DNA from: a bacterium
Lineage (GTDB): Bacteria > Patescibacteriota > Saccharimonadia > Saccharimonadales > UBA4665
Reading direction: 5' to 3'
Assembly: GCA_021804085.1 (NCBI GenBank)
Contig: JAJZKM010000004.1
Coordinates: forward strand, 1 to 44,305
Length of the DNA: 44,305 nt
Shown in pieces: positions 1 to 7,571 of this stretch; the first letter of the stretch is position 1, and each line of letters begins with the position of its first letter. Below the pieces are notes generated by a model, which saw only the letters and a list, made by a program, of their open reading frames with translations, was not told where the DNA came from and ran no database searches. A program made the translations under genes and the position numbers.

Positions 1-692
1 GCGTAAGTTAAGACACTGCTATTTTTAGTCTCGTCGGTATAGAGTTCAGTCTGTATTATTGTGTCAATCCGTTTTCCAACTTTAGAGATTGCTTGATTAA
101 AGTTTGCAAATAATGCGAATGAGGATTGATTTCGTAACGGGTTTTTAATTCCTCCGACGACTCCTAAAATCCTATATCCGGTCTTATCGGAAGGAGTGAG
201 GATCTCAATTAATTGGCGGCTAACTTTGGTATCCCCAACTATCAACACGTTATCGATTCCGTGTCCGTAGCGAAACAGTAATCGTCTACCAAACCTAATT
301 GAGCTTCGTATTAATATTATTAAAACTAGTGAAAGTATGTATCCATAAATAATAACTAACCTTGCAGGAAAAATCGGCGAGTTAAACACATATCCCCAAC
401 TGATAATAAATAAAATGCCGATGAAAACGCCGACTGCTAGCCGACCGATTTCCTTAAAGCGTTGTTCGTATATCTCTTTGCTGTATAAGCCAATTAATGC
501 AAACAGAAGAATGAAAAATGGTAATAATACGAGAAAAGTCTCAAGATAGGTTATGGCTGATATTTGGGTGTAGATTCTGGTGTGACTAATGCTGACTCGT
601 AATATGTAAGCAATAGAAAACGCTCCTACCAGAGCAAGAAAGTCTCCTATCACCAGGAAGACATTGTAGATTAAAGTTGAATTATTCTTCAT
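1..692 (-). CDS. Polyprenyl glycosylphosphotransferase, N-terminal part (runs off window)
   Basis: The frame is open from an ATG at 692 to the window edge (230 codons). The N-terminal ~130 residues contain about four hydrophobic membrane segments. A Rossmann-like stretch follows, starting NVLIVGDTK, with a GYRILGVVGG segment. This order matches the CoA_binding_3 part of WcaJ/WbaP-type enzymes, which transfer a sugar-1-phosphate to undecaprenyl phosphate at the inner membrane to start surface polysaccharide synthesis. The catalytic bacterial sugar transferase domain would lie beyond position 1 and cannot be checked. It is divergently oriented from the O-antigen ligase-like gene at 886, so the pair is probably part of one polysaccharide locus. 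Function by family resemblance only. Confidence 0.8.
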   Translation of the reverse strand, partial: MKNNSTLIYNVFLVIGDFLALVGAFSIAYILRVSISHTRIYTQISAITYLETFLVLLPFFILLFALIGLYSKEIYEQRFKEIGRLAVGVFIGILFIISWGYVFNSPIFPARLVIIYGYILSLVLIILIRSSIRFGRRLLFRYGHGIDNVLIVGDTKVSRQLIEILTPSDKTGYRILGVVGGIKNPLRNQSSFALFANFNQAISKVGKRIDTIIQTELYTDETKNSSVLTY

Positions 693-871
693 TTGAGTTA
701 AATGGAGTCGAAGTAATAAGGTTATAAGATAACCAAACATTCTAAGACTCTAATCTAGGATAGCCCCTAAGAGGTTAGTTTGTACAGCTGTAGATAGTTT
801 AAAAACCTTAATTTATACTATAGCTTATTAATAAGCTTTAAATTTCCACTGCTTAATTATATTTGACGAAG

Positions 872-877
872 TATAAT
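872..877 (+). promoter_or_regulatory. -10 box TATAAT for the 886 gene
   Basis: A perfect TATAAT ends 9 bases before the ATG at 886, putting the expected transcription start at about 884. No convincing -35 box is seen 17 bases upstream. An AGGAG follows at 878-882 but lies too close to the ATG and inside the expected start region, so the mRNA is predicted to be essentially leaderless. Confidence 0.5.
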
Positions 878-885
878 AGGAGACA

Positions 886-2238
886 ATGAGAGCGCCCTCG
901 TTTACTGCTAAGATCATGCCGTTACTTTTTGTGATTTGTGGTATCGTGCTTGTTCTATTGCCTTTTCATGCCTTTTTGACTGTTTGGGCTAGTTCTAATT
1001 TTGGACATTACACTTTATTTAGACTATGGAAAGAGTTTTTGGTTTTACTGCTAGGGCTAGCGGTTATCTGGTTATTTTTTATTGATAAGGAAATCAGGGG
1101 AATAGTCTTTAAAAGTAAACTAACCTTGATGATTTTCATCTATGTGATTCTTGATTGTGTTAGTGGCTTTGTGGCGCACGAAAAACATTTAGTCAGTAAT
1201 AAAGCTTTAGCTTATGGGTTCCTTGACGATCTACGTTTTTTCAGTTTTTTCATTATTTGCTGGGCTTTGGCTCTAAAGTCTAATCGCTTAAATAAAATAT
1301 GGGCACAGCTTATTATCTGGCCAGCAGCGGTTGTTATAATGTTTGGATTGCTTCAAATGAGTGTACTGCCGGCAAACATTTTAGTTCATTTTGGATATGG
1401 CCCAAAAACCATTGAGCCTTTTCAAACAATAAACAATAACCCCAATTATATTCGTATTCTGTCCACGCTTCGAGGTTCTGACCCTTTGGGCACGTATCTT
1501 ATTTTACCAATTAGCGCCCTAGCAGTACTGTTGCTTAAGTATCCACGTAGATGGGGTTGGGCTAAACTATCTATGCTTGTGGCAGCTGTCATAGTACTTT
1601 ATGGTAGTTATTCTCGGGCGTCCTGGATTGGAGCAGTCATAGCTTGCGCTATCGCCGTCGGAACTTTAATCAGTCGAGAATTTATTGTGAAACATAGGAC
1701 TTATTTTATTGCTGTGGCAGCGATTGTAGTTGTTTTGGGTATATCATCTGTAGTTATATTTGCTCACAGCAAAAGATTCCAGAATGTAATATTTCATACC
1801 CAAACTAATTCTGTCGAACCCATTAGTTCTGATCAGGCACACTTGAGCGCACTTAAAGACGGGCTTAAACAAATGAGTTCTCATCCTTTCGGTCAGGGGC
1901 CCGGTTCTTCCGGTCCAGCTAGCGTGTATAACCGTTTACGCCCACCACATATCACTGAAAACTACTTTTTGGAGATAGGGGAGGAAACAGGCTGGATTGG
2001 TATGCTATTGTTTATTGCAATTAACATCTATCTTGCGCTTTTGCTTTGGAGAAACCGAAGCTCTCCATTTGCGCTTGTGTTATTTATTTCTCTTATAGGA
2101 ATAAGTTTTGTAAATTTACTGTCGTTAGCCTGGAATGATGATACTTTATCTTATTTGTGGTGGGGTCTTGCTGGTTTATCTATGGCTTCTACCCCATTAA
2201 TAAAAAGCCATAGCCATTTAGTGGAGAAGTCGTCTTGA
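886..2238 (+). CDS. O-antigen ligase/polymerase-like membrane protein
   Basis: This 450-residue protein has about ten or eleven predicted transmembrane helices. A large extracytoplasmic loop lies near residues 295-360 and contains a GPGSSG-rich stretch followed by HITENYFLEIGEETGWIG. That histidine/glutamate-rich loop is the hallmark of the Wzy_C (O-antigen ligase, WaaL/RfaL-like) superfamily. Members join or polymerise undecaprenyl-linked glycans at the outer face of the membrane. In a lineage without lipid A it more likely polymerises a surface polysaccharide or glycosylates proteins. It lies next to the divergent glycosylphosphotransferase. Its stop overlaps a possible TTG start of the next gene. 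The precise substrate is not inferable. Confidence 0.8.
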   Translation: MRAPSFTAKIMPLLFVICGIVLVLLPFHAFLTVWASSNFGHYTLFRLWKEFLVLLLGLAVIWLFFIDKEIRGIVFKSKLTLMIFIYVILDCVSGFVAHEKHLVSNKALAYGFLDDLRFFSFFIICWALALKSNRLNKIWAQLIIWPAAVVIMFGLLQMSVLPANILVHFGYGPKTIEPFQTINNNPNYIRILSTLRGSDPLGTYLILPISALAVLLLKYPRRWGWAKLSMLVAAVIVLYGSYSRASWIGAVIACAIAVGTLISREFIVKHRTYFIAVAAIVVVLGISSVVIFAHSKRFQNVIFHTQTNSVEPISSDQAHLSALKDGLKQMSSHPFGQGPGSSGPASVYNRLRPPHITENYFLEIGEETGWIGMLLFIAINIYLALLLWRNRSSPFALVLFISLIGISFVNLLSLAWNDDTLSYLWWGLAGLSMASTPLIKSHSHLVEKSS

Positions 2239-2684
2239 ACGAAATGCCGGCAAAAGTTCGACCAACCAAAAAACAAAGCCAGTTGCTTGAGTTTATCGGG
2301 ATTTTTATTAGTGAGCACGGCTATAGTCCTAGTTATAGAGAAATAATGAAGGCTTTGAATTATAATTCCGTTGCTAGTGTCTCTCTGCATATTAACAATC
2401 TAATTAAACGAGGCCATTTAATAAAAAGAGATCATGCTGCTCGTTCACTTGAGCTTGTTAACGGAGGATCTAGCAAGTCTATACTTACTAATGAGGTTAA
2501 GCCCGATCAAGAGAAGTGGTTGGTTGAAAAGGTTGAGCATTTATTGCGCGAAGCCGAACAAAGGGCAAGGCCGGTTCCCAGTGAAGTAGATAATTTAATT
2601 ATTCTTGTCGGTGCGCTCAAGATACTGGGATTAGATGCGGCAGCAACAAGTTTTACGTCAAGGATTAAGAGCTTGAAATCATAA
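2235..2684 (+). CDS. LexA-type winged-helix DNA-binding protein lacking the autoprotease
   Basis: Residues ~4-72 match the LexA N-terminal domain in order: a PTKKQSQLLEFI helix, HGYSPSYREIM, then a recognition segment and SLHINNLIKRGHLIKRD wing. LexA continues into an S24 peptidase domain with a Ser-Lys dyad. Here only ~75 helical, charged residues follow and no serine protease motif is visible. Total length is 149 residues versus ~200-230 for LexA. The TTG at 2235 overlaps the previous stop and sits 9 bases after a GGAG; the ATG at 2244 is the alternative start. It is probably translationally coupled to the upstream membrane gene. A repressor with another trigger is likely, not a self-cleaving SOS repressor. 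Confidence 0.7.
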   Translation: MNEMPAKVRPTKKQSQLLEFIGIFISEHGYSPSYREIMKALNYNSVASVSLHINNLIKRGHLIKRDHAARSLELVNGGSSKSILTNEVKPDQEKWLVEKVEHLLREAEQRARPVPSEVDNLIILVGALKILGLDAAATSFTSRIKSLKS

Positions 2685-2714
2685 ACTATCTAGGACTATA
2701 GTGTAGATTACTTT

Positions 2715-2835
2715 AACATTTAAATTCATGCCGGAACTAGGTGTAAATCCTAGGCTGTGCCGCAACTGTAAGCCGATATTCTCGGTAAGCCAGACACGGT
2801 AATACGAAGAGATCTCTCGAGCAAGAGCTTATTTT
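2715..2835 (+). promoter_or_regulatory. Cobalamin (B12) riboswitch
   Basis: The core shows the class-defining elements in order: GCCGGAAC at 2730-2737, then a P5 hairpin CTAGG/CCTAG enclosing the GGTGTAAATCC motif (2737-2754). Next come GCTGTGCCGCAACTGTAAG (2754-2772), a CCGA/TCGG hairpin (2773-2785), and AAGCCAGACAC (2787-2797). These correspond to the GGTGNAAATCC, CGCAACTGT and GCCAGAC signatures of the cobalamin aptamer. It lies between the LexA-like gene and the zinc-ribbon gene on the same strand, with a hairpin at 2848 as likely expression platform. Boundaries are approximate and the L5-L13 kissing partner was not located with certainty. Confidence 0.85.
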
Positions 2836-2847
2836 ATTAAACTAAAG

Positions 2848-2886
2848 ATGCCCTTGTTTCGTTAAGAGAACGAGGGCATTATTATT
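2848..2886 (+). terminator. Hairpin after the riboswitch, probable attenuator
   Basis: A 12-bp stem forms between 2848-2859 (ATGCCCTTGTTT) and 2868-2879 (GAACGAGGGCAT) with two G-T wobbles and an 8-base loop, followed by TATTATT. The T-tract is interrupted, so termination could be modest or regulated. Its place just after the aptamer suggests it is the B12-dependent expression platform. Confidence 0.6.
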
Positions 2887-2952
2887 GAAACACTAAAAGA
2901 GTCTAGGAGGGAAGAACTACACAGTTTTGATATCTGTGCGGGCGTTCGTTCT

Positions 2953-4077
2953 TTGAGGCTGGACCTATTGTTGCACGATGCAGTTCTTGAGTTGACCTAT
3001 GAGCAGGTAAAGAACGAACAATTAAGCTATCTTGTTGAAGGTATTGATAAATCGTCATGTACTGAATTCGTATTTCAGCGTCAAGCGGAAGACTTGGTTT
3101 ACTTTGATGATGGAAACTGGCGTACCCATCGTGAAATGTTAGAGTTGGGGCTCGCCGCAGCGCAACATGAAGCGATAATTGATCCCAGGCGTTCATTTTT
3201 AGTTGACTGGGCGACTAATGATCTTGATCAATACCAAAAAAATCTTAAGTTATCTCCTGGCGAGAAAAGAGTTTGGGCATCGCCCTATCCGCTAGAAGTT
3301 GAGATGGCCTACGGAAAAGACTTTATGTGCCAGTGCGGCTTGAATCCCGATCGACGTCTAGGATTTATTTATCTTGCCAGCTGCAATGAAGAGTATAGTG
3401 TCTCGCTTACTACTCAGAGCATTGATCTTAGCGATAAAGATGCCCTAAAGTCGGCTATCGATATTTTTGACAGTAATCCGAATCTTGGTATGGAAAACAT
3501 TGTCGAAGAGTATGATCGTGTGCTGGCCGAGAAGTTCGGAAGAAGATTTTATGCGGGTCGTAATGAGAGCAATAAAAATCAGAATGCTTGGGAGGAATTA
3601 CTGGATCCAGCCAATGGCGATATTGTTAATTATCTTATGGAGGGCCTAGAGAGGTTGGCTCGATCAAATGTGCCGGTCAATGAACTTAATGATCGAGTGG
3701 AACGACATATCATTGGGGTCTGGGCGCTGTATAAAAAACGCCTTAATAGAGAATCTTTAACTCACGATCCGAAACCTACTAGTCAATTTATATCGATTCA
3801 CAAAATTTCCTTAGCTGTCGAAGTAATGAATGCGTACAAAGAATCTGCTATTAAGGGTGAAATATTGAGTGGCTGTGGAGGTAGTATGAGAGCAAAGGAT
3901 GCTTCTAGTGTCTTAGAAGCTATTTTTGGACGAGGGAGCCCCAAGACAGAGTTATTGAAGTGTGTACACTGTCCTTTATGCGGTCGCCAAGGTGTCGATG
4001 CGAAGATTGTGAAGAAAAATGGTACAAAAGTCATCACTTGTCTAAAATGTCATCGTTCTAAGCAATACTCGGCCTAA
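2953..4077 (+). CDS. Unknown protein with C-terminal zinc ribbon, under a B12 riboswitch
   Basis: The protein is not recognised. The body (residues ~1-330) is soluble, acidic and mostly helical with no membrane segment. The last ~35 residues carry a zinc-ribbon pattern: CVHCPLCG, then ITCLKCHRSK after a short beta-like stretch. Such ribbons often bind nucleic acid or protein partners. The start is uncertain. TTG at 2953 has no Shine-Dalgarno, whereas a strong AGGAGGG stands at 2905-2911 and the frame stays open upstream to 2866, so translation may begin before 2953 from a non-standard codon. It is not a class II ribonucleotide reductase, methionine synthase or recognisable B12 transporter, the usual targets of cobalamin riboswitches. 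Confidence 0.65.
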   Translation: MRLDLLLHDAVLELTYEQVKNEQLSYLVEGIDKSSCTEFVFQRQAEDLVYFDDGNWRTHREMLELGLAAAQHEAIIDPRRSFLVDWATNDLDQYQKNLKLSPGEKRVWASPYPLEVEMAYGKDFMCQCGLNPDRRLGFIYLASCNEEYSVSLTTQSIDLSDKDALKSAIDIFDSNPNLGMENIVEEYDRVLAEKFGRRFYAGRNESNKNQNAWEELLDPANGDIVNYLMEGLERLARSNVPVNELNDRVERHIIGVWALYKKRLNRESLTHDPKPTSQFISIHKISLAVEVMNAYKESAIKGEILSGCGGSMRAKDASSVLEAIFGRGSPKTELLKCVHCPLCGRQGVDAKIVKKNGTKVITCLKCHRSKQYSA

Positions 4078-4118
4078 TTTAAGAATACTTTTTAAGCTAA
4101 ATATGCGATAAGTGAGCG

Positions 4119-4124
4119 TAAAAT
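4119..4124 (+). promoter_or_regulatory. -10 box TAAAAT for nadD-like gene
   Basis: TAAAAT ends 7 bases before the ATG at 4131, so the expected transcription start is the A of the start codon. No ribosome-binding site precedes the ATG. This is one of the clearest leaderless candidates in the window. Confidence 0.5.
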
Positions 4125-4130
4125 ATAGAT

Positions 4131-4727
4131 ATGTCAAAAAAGCAAAGAATTGGAATCTATAGCGGTAGCTTCAATCCCGTTCATGCTGGGCATATTTCTT
4201 TTGCTCTTCAGGCGTTAACTGTTGCCAGCTTAGATAAAGTATATTTTATGCCTGAACGTTACCGACAGGGTAAAATCGACATGGCACACTATGCTCACAG
4301 AACAGCAATGATTCGTCAGGCGATTAAACCTTATAGGCGTTTAGGATTGATTGATAATAGTGATGTTAGTTCCAGCGTTGCTAAAACACTACCTAAGCTT
4401 AGTAACATGTATTATGGGTCTTCGTTGGTATTCTTAATGGGCTCGGATATCCTAGCGTCGCTTAAGGATTGGCCTAACGCAAAGTTGTTGCTAAGATCAA
4501 GCGAGTTAGTGGTTGGGATTAGGCTAGGTGATGAATCAAAAATTGAGGGATGGTTGAACGAACTTCCGTGTCCCCCCAAGCGACTATACAGTTTCGCCTC
4601 TCATGCCCCCGACGTTACATCTACAAAAATTCGCAATGCCCTACGTAAAGAAGAAGAGGTGCCTGGCACTCTTTCCAGTGTTCGTCGCTATAACAATCGT
4701 AATTGGTTGTATATTTCTTTGGCTTAG
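4131..4727 (+). CDS. nadD: Nicotinate-nucleotide adenylyltransferase-like protein
   Basis: This 198-residue Rossmann-fold nucleotidyltransferase has the ATP-binding motif GSFNPVHAGH at residues 12-21 (the GxFxPxHxGH signature). A C-terminal VTSTKIR at about residue 165 corresponds to the ISSTxIR motif. NadD adenylates nicotinate mononucleotide in NAD synthesis. MGSDILASLKDWPN in the middle matches the NadD-type G(A/S)D...W segment that contacts substrate. Length fits the family. A related adenylyltransferase acting on another substrate cannot be excluded. It is followed by a strong hairpin terminator and appears to be a single-gene unit. Confidence 0.8.
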   Translation: MSKKQRIGIYSGSFNPVHAGHISFALQALTVASLDKVYFMPERYRQGKIDMAHYAHRTAMIRQAIKPYRRLGLIDNSDVSSSVAKTLPKLSNMYYGSSLVFLMGSDILASLKDWPNAKLLLRSSELVVGIRLGDESKIEGWLNELPCPPKRLYSFASHAPDVTSTKIRNALRKEEEVPGTLSSVRRYNNRNWLYISLA

Positions 4728-4740
4728 AAATTATTTATTC

Positions 4741-4773
4741 ACCCGTAATTTTTAGCTAATTACGGGTAGTTTA
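4741..4773. terminator. Terminator after nadD-like gene
   Basis: A perfect 10-bp inverted repeat, ACCCGTAATT (4741-4750) and AATTACGGGT (4758-4767), has a 7-base loop and is followed by AGTTTATT. The poly-T run is short, but the stem is strong and sits just past the stop. Confidence 0.75.
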
Positions 4774-4815
4774 TTGGGTGATTATTCTACGGGCCTGAGT
4801 ACATTAATTAACTCC

Positions 4816-4880
4816 TTGACAATGGAGAATTATTCTAGCTACAATCAAGGCATTCTATTACGAGTGGAAAATGCTACTCG
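4816..4880 (+). promoter_or_regulatory. Strong promoter and leader hairpin for the 29-aa gene
   Basis: TTGACA at 4816-4821 and TACAAT at 4840-4845 are separated by 18 bases and predict a start near 4852. The first part of the transcript can form a 7-bp hairpin, CGAGTGG/CTACTCG, at 4861-4880. An A-rich leader of about 70 bases then leads to a Shine-Dalgarno at about 4936-4942. Confidence 0.65.
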
Positions 4881-4952
4881 GAAAAAGAAAACAAAAATAA
4901 ATAAATAAAATCTTTACTTAAAATAAAGGTTAATGGTGGAAAGGTATCTAAA

Positions 4953-5042
4953 ATGTCAATAAAAGTTAAAACAAACAACGAAATCCAAAAAATCCAGGTA
5001 GAAGTTAGGCGTCCAAGTTGGCAACAATTCATCTATTACTAA
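4953..5042 (+). CDS. 29-residue small protein
   Basis: ATG at 4953 opens a 29-codon frame ending in TAA at 5040. The start lies about 11 bases after GGTGGAAAGG, a leader element very like the one before the 64-aa gene at 13538 (GAGGGGAAAGG). The peptide is basic at first (Lys4, Lys6), hydrophilic in the middle and aromatic at its end (PSWQQFIYY). No membrane segment or known domain is seen. A near-consensus promoter, a Shine-Dalgarno and an isolated position between a terminator and the next unit support a real, probably well expressed gene. Function unknown. Confidence 0.55.
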   Translation: MSIKVKTNNEIQKIQVEVRRPSWQQFIYY

Positions 5043-5219
5043 ACTCATTCGCCTACGTATAATCAACCGCCTGATCAGTAATTAACCAGGTTTTAATATT
5101 TAATCATAAATCAATAAGACTATTATCTGTTCTTTATTTGAAATATTACCGTATGGTTTTTGGTACTTTTTTCGTTGAGGGGTGTAGCAAAATCGCCCAA
5201 AGTGTTAAGATTTAAGTAT

Positions 5220-6209
5220 ATGGCCAACCTTATAGCCGTCCTCGTGTGTTTAATTTTGACCTTTTTAAGTGTGGTCTTAAGAAAAGTGTACTTTAGTGTT
5301 CCTGAATATGAATTGAAGCGACGAGTTGCTGCAGGAGATGTTTTTGCTAGTAGGATCTACCCGGCAGTAGCCAATGGCGAATCTTTTAGTGTGCTTTTAT
5401 GGATAATTCTTAGTGTAGTTAGCGTAGGTGCTTTGGTTTTTCTTAGCTATATATTTCCTCTAGTTTTTTCGATAATATTGGTGGCGGTTTGGGTGTGGCT
5501 AGCCTTCTCTTCTTTGTTTGATGGAAGTGTTTTGCCAATGGGGCGCAAAATAGCCTTTTCGTTGACGCCTTTTTTTGTATATATTCTGAATCGAGGCAAT
5601 AAGTTAATCAAACAGCCAGCTAAGCTGCATAAACACTATCCTGATAGGCATACTAGAATTTATGAGCCCGAAGATTTGCGTAAGTTTTTGCAGAAGCAGT
5701 CAACACAACAAGATAATCGAATTTCGCCTCAACAGATTGATAGTCTTTCGCGTCTAATATCTTTAGATAAACTGTTAGTACGGGAATATTTTAGACCTTG
5801 GAAAGAATCAATTAAACTTATTGCAGATGAAAATGTTGGCCCTAAACTGTTAGATGATCTGCATCGGTCTAAGCAAACTTCATTTTTGGTAGTAAAAAAT
5901 AAGAGTAGTCGCGAAGTTGTTGGTGTTTTGCGTAAAGATATTTTAGGTTTAAAGAGTCGAGGTCCAGTGGCAGATTATATGAACGATCAAGTTGATTCGA
6001 TATCAAGTGACACTCCTATCGAAAAAGCTTTAGCATTATTTGCCAGTAGTGGTCAGTCTTTGTTGGTGGTTACCGAGCCTTATGGCGACAGAGATGAAAT
6101 AGTCGGTACAATTAGTGTCAAAGAGGCGCTGGATGCAATGCTTGGTCGCTCGGATCCCAAAATGGCTCTCAAAGAAACAACACTAATTAAGGATGAATTA
6201 ATTACCTAG
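5220..6209 (+). CDS. CBS-domain membrane protein (CNNM/CorC-like)
   Basis: Starting at ATG 5220, the N-terminal ~130 residues contain three or four transmembrane segments. The first is followed by a YELKRRVAAGD motif similar to the SxxxLxxxAxxGD step of DUF21 domains. The C-terminal half carries a pair of CBS-like repeats: SFLVVKNKSSREVVGVLRKDIL, then SLLVVTEPYGDRDEIVGTISVKEAL. Family members are Mg2+ or Co2+ efflux regulators sensing adenine nucleotides. An upstream TTG at 5160 keeps the frame open, but ATG 5220 fits the family and has TAAGAT at 5206-5211 in leaderless position. aspS begins 12 bases after the stop, so the two probably share a transcript. Confidence 0.7.
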   Translation: MANLIAVLVCLILTFLSVVLRKVYFSVPEYELKRRVAAGDVFASRIYPAVANGESFSVLLWIILSVVSVGALVFLSYIFPLVFSIILVAVWVWLAFSSLFDGSVLPMGRKIAFSLTPFFVYILNRGNKLIKQPAKLHKHYPDRHTRIYEPEDLRKFLQKQSTQQDNRISPQQIDSLSRLISLDKLLVREYFRPWKESIKLIADENVGPKLLDDLHRSKQTSFLVVKNKSSREVVGVLRKDILGLKSRGPVADYMNDQVDSISSDTPIEKALALFASSGQSLLVVTEPYGDRDEIVGTISVKEALDAMLGRSDPKMALKETTLIKDELIT

Positions 6210-6221
6210 AAGGAAGGATAA

Positions 6222-7532
6222 TTGCCAGTGAGAGTATTAAGTAGTAATTTAAACAAGCATACAGGTGAACGAATCCATGTTGAGGGTTGGTTGCATAAAA
6301 AACGATTGCTCGGAGGCCTGACTTTTATTAATGTACGTGATCGCGCTGGTATCTTGCAGGCTGTAATTAAAGATAAATCAGAAGCAGATAAGCTCAAGGG
6401 TATGCAGGTCGGTACTGTTTTGGCGCTTGACGGAACTGTAATAGCAGAGGAGCGGGCTCCTGGGGGTAACGAATTACATGATGTAAGTATTGAAATAATG
6501 GTTCCAGTAACTAAAGAACCACCGATTGAGATCGACAAACCATTAAGCCATAAGCCAGAGAACCTAGATACATTATTCGAGCATCGTTCTATTGGTTTAC
6601 GCAACATAAATGAATCGAAAGTGTTTTTTATTCGTTCGGAACTTTTAAAGCTAATCCGAGAGTATCTCTACGACAATGATTTCATAGAAATTCAAACTCC
6701 TAAGATTGTCGGTAATTCGGCGGAAGGAGGTGCTGAAGTTTTCAAGTTTGATTACTTTGGTAAACAGGCCAGTTTGGCACAAAGTCCTCAGCTATACAAA
6801 CAGGTAATGGTAGGAGTTTTTGAGCGAGTATTTGAAATTGGACCTGCGTTTCGGGCCGAGCCTAGTGCTACTACGCGTCACGTTTCTGAGGTTACTATGC
6901 TGGATATTGAAATGGCTTTTATTCGTGATCATAATGAGGTTCTCGATTTTATCGGTAACTTGCTATATAGCGTATTGAATAAGTTATGGGCATTGAATAC
7001 AGAGACCTTAAGACAACTTAAGGCGGAGGAGCCGATTCTTAAAGAAAATTTTCCACGCTATAGTATGGGTGAAATTCATAAGATGTATCAGGAAGCAAAC
7101 AACGTTGACATGTCTTCCGAGGTTGACCTAACCCCCGATGAAGAACGCTGGATTTGTGATTATGCTAAGCTTCACGATGGGTGTGAAGCAGTTTTCGCGA
7201 CTGAATTACCGCGTTCAAAAATGAAGTTTTATCAAATGGCAGAAAATGAGACTTCAGTCAAAAGTGCTGATCTGTTATTTAGGGGTCTCGAATTAGCTAC
7301 GGTACCCCAGCGCGAACACCGATTTGATGTTTTAAGTGAGCAGATGAAATCTGCGGGAATAAGTACTGATGATCCAGCTTATGGGTTTTTCCTTGAGGCT
7401 TTTACCCACGGCATGCCTCCTCATGGAGGTTGTGGCTTTGGGATTGATCGTTTGGTTGAGAAAACTCTCGGTCTTGGGAATATTAAAGAAGCAATACTTT
7501 TTCCTAGAGACATCAATCGGTTAACACCTTAA
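6222..7532 (+). CDS. aspS: Aspartyl-tRNA synthetase, archaeal type
   Basis: This 436-residue class II synthetase has an N-terminal OB-fold anticodon-binding domain (residues ~15-100). Motif 1 lies near residue 150, motif 2 reads AFRAEPSATTRHVSEVT, and motif 3 ends GGCGFGIDRLVEK. The length and the lack of the ~130-residue bacterial GAD insertion identify the archaeal/eukaryotic-type AspRS. Many such enzymes are non-discriminating and also charge tRNA-Asn, with GatCAB completing Asn-tRNA; that is family knowledge, not visible here. A Shine-Dalgarno AAGGAAGG at about 6210-6217 serves TTG 6222 or GTG 6228; both starts are plausible. It lies directly behind the CBS protein gene. Confidence 0.92.
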   Translation: MPVRVLSSNLNKHTGERIHVEGWLHKKRLLGGLTFINVRDRAGILQAVIKDKSEADKLKGMQVGTVLALDGTVIAEERAPGGNELHDVSIEIMVPVTKEPPIEIDKPLSHKPENLDTLFEHRSIGLRNINESKVFFIRSELLKLIREYLYDNDFIEIQTPKIVGNSAEGGAEVFKFDYFGKQASLAQSPQLYKQVMVGVFERVFEIGPAFRAEPSATTRHVSEVTMLDIEMAFIRDHNEVLDFIGNLLYSVLNKLWALNTETLRQLKAEEPILKENFPRYSMGEIHKMYQEANNVDMSSEVDLTPDEERWICDYAKLHDGCEAVFATELPRSKMKFYQMAENETSVKSADLLFRGLELATVPQREHRFDVLSEQMKSAGISTDDPAYGFFLEAFTHGMPPHGGCGFGIDRLVEKTLGLGNIKEAILFPRDINRLTP

Positions 7533-7571
7533 GCTTAAGTTTTTTAGCAATTTGGGTTTAAAATAGGTTAC

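Noticed and set aside
2953-4077. Class II ribonucleotide reductase as target of the B12 riboswitch
   Set aside because: The protein is far too short and lacks the RNR barrel motifs; only the C-terminal zinc ribbon is superficially similar.
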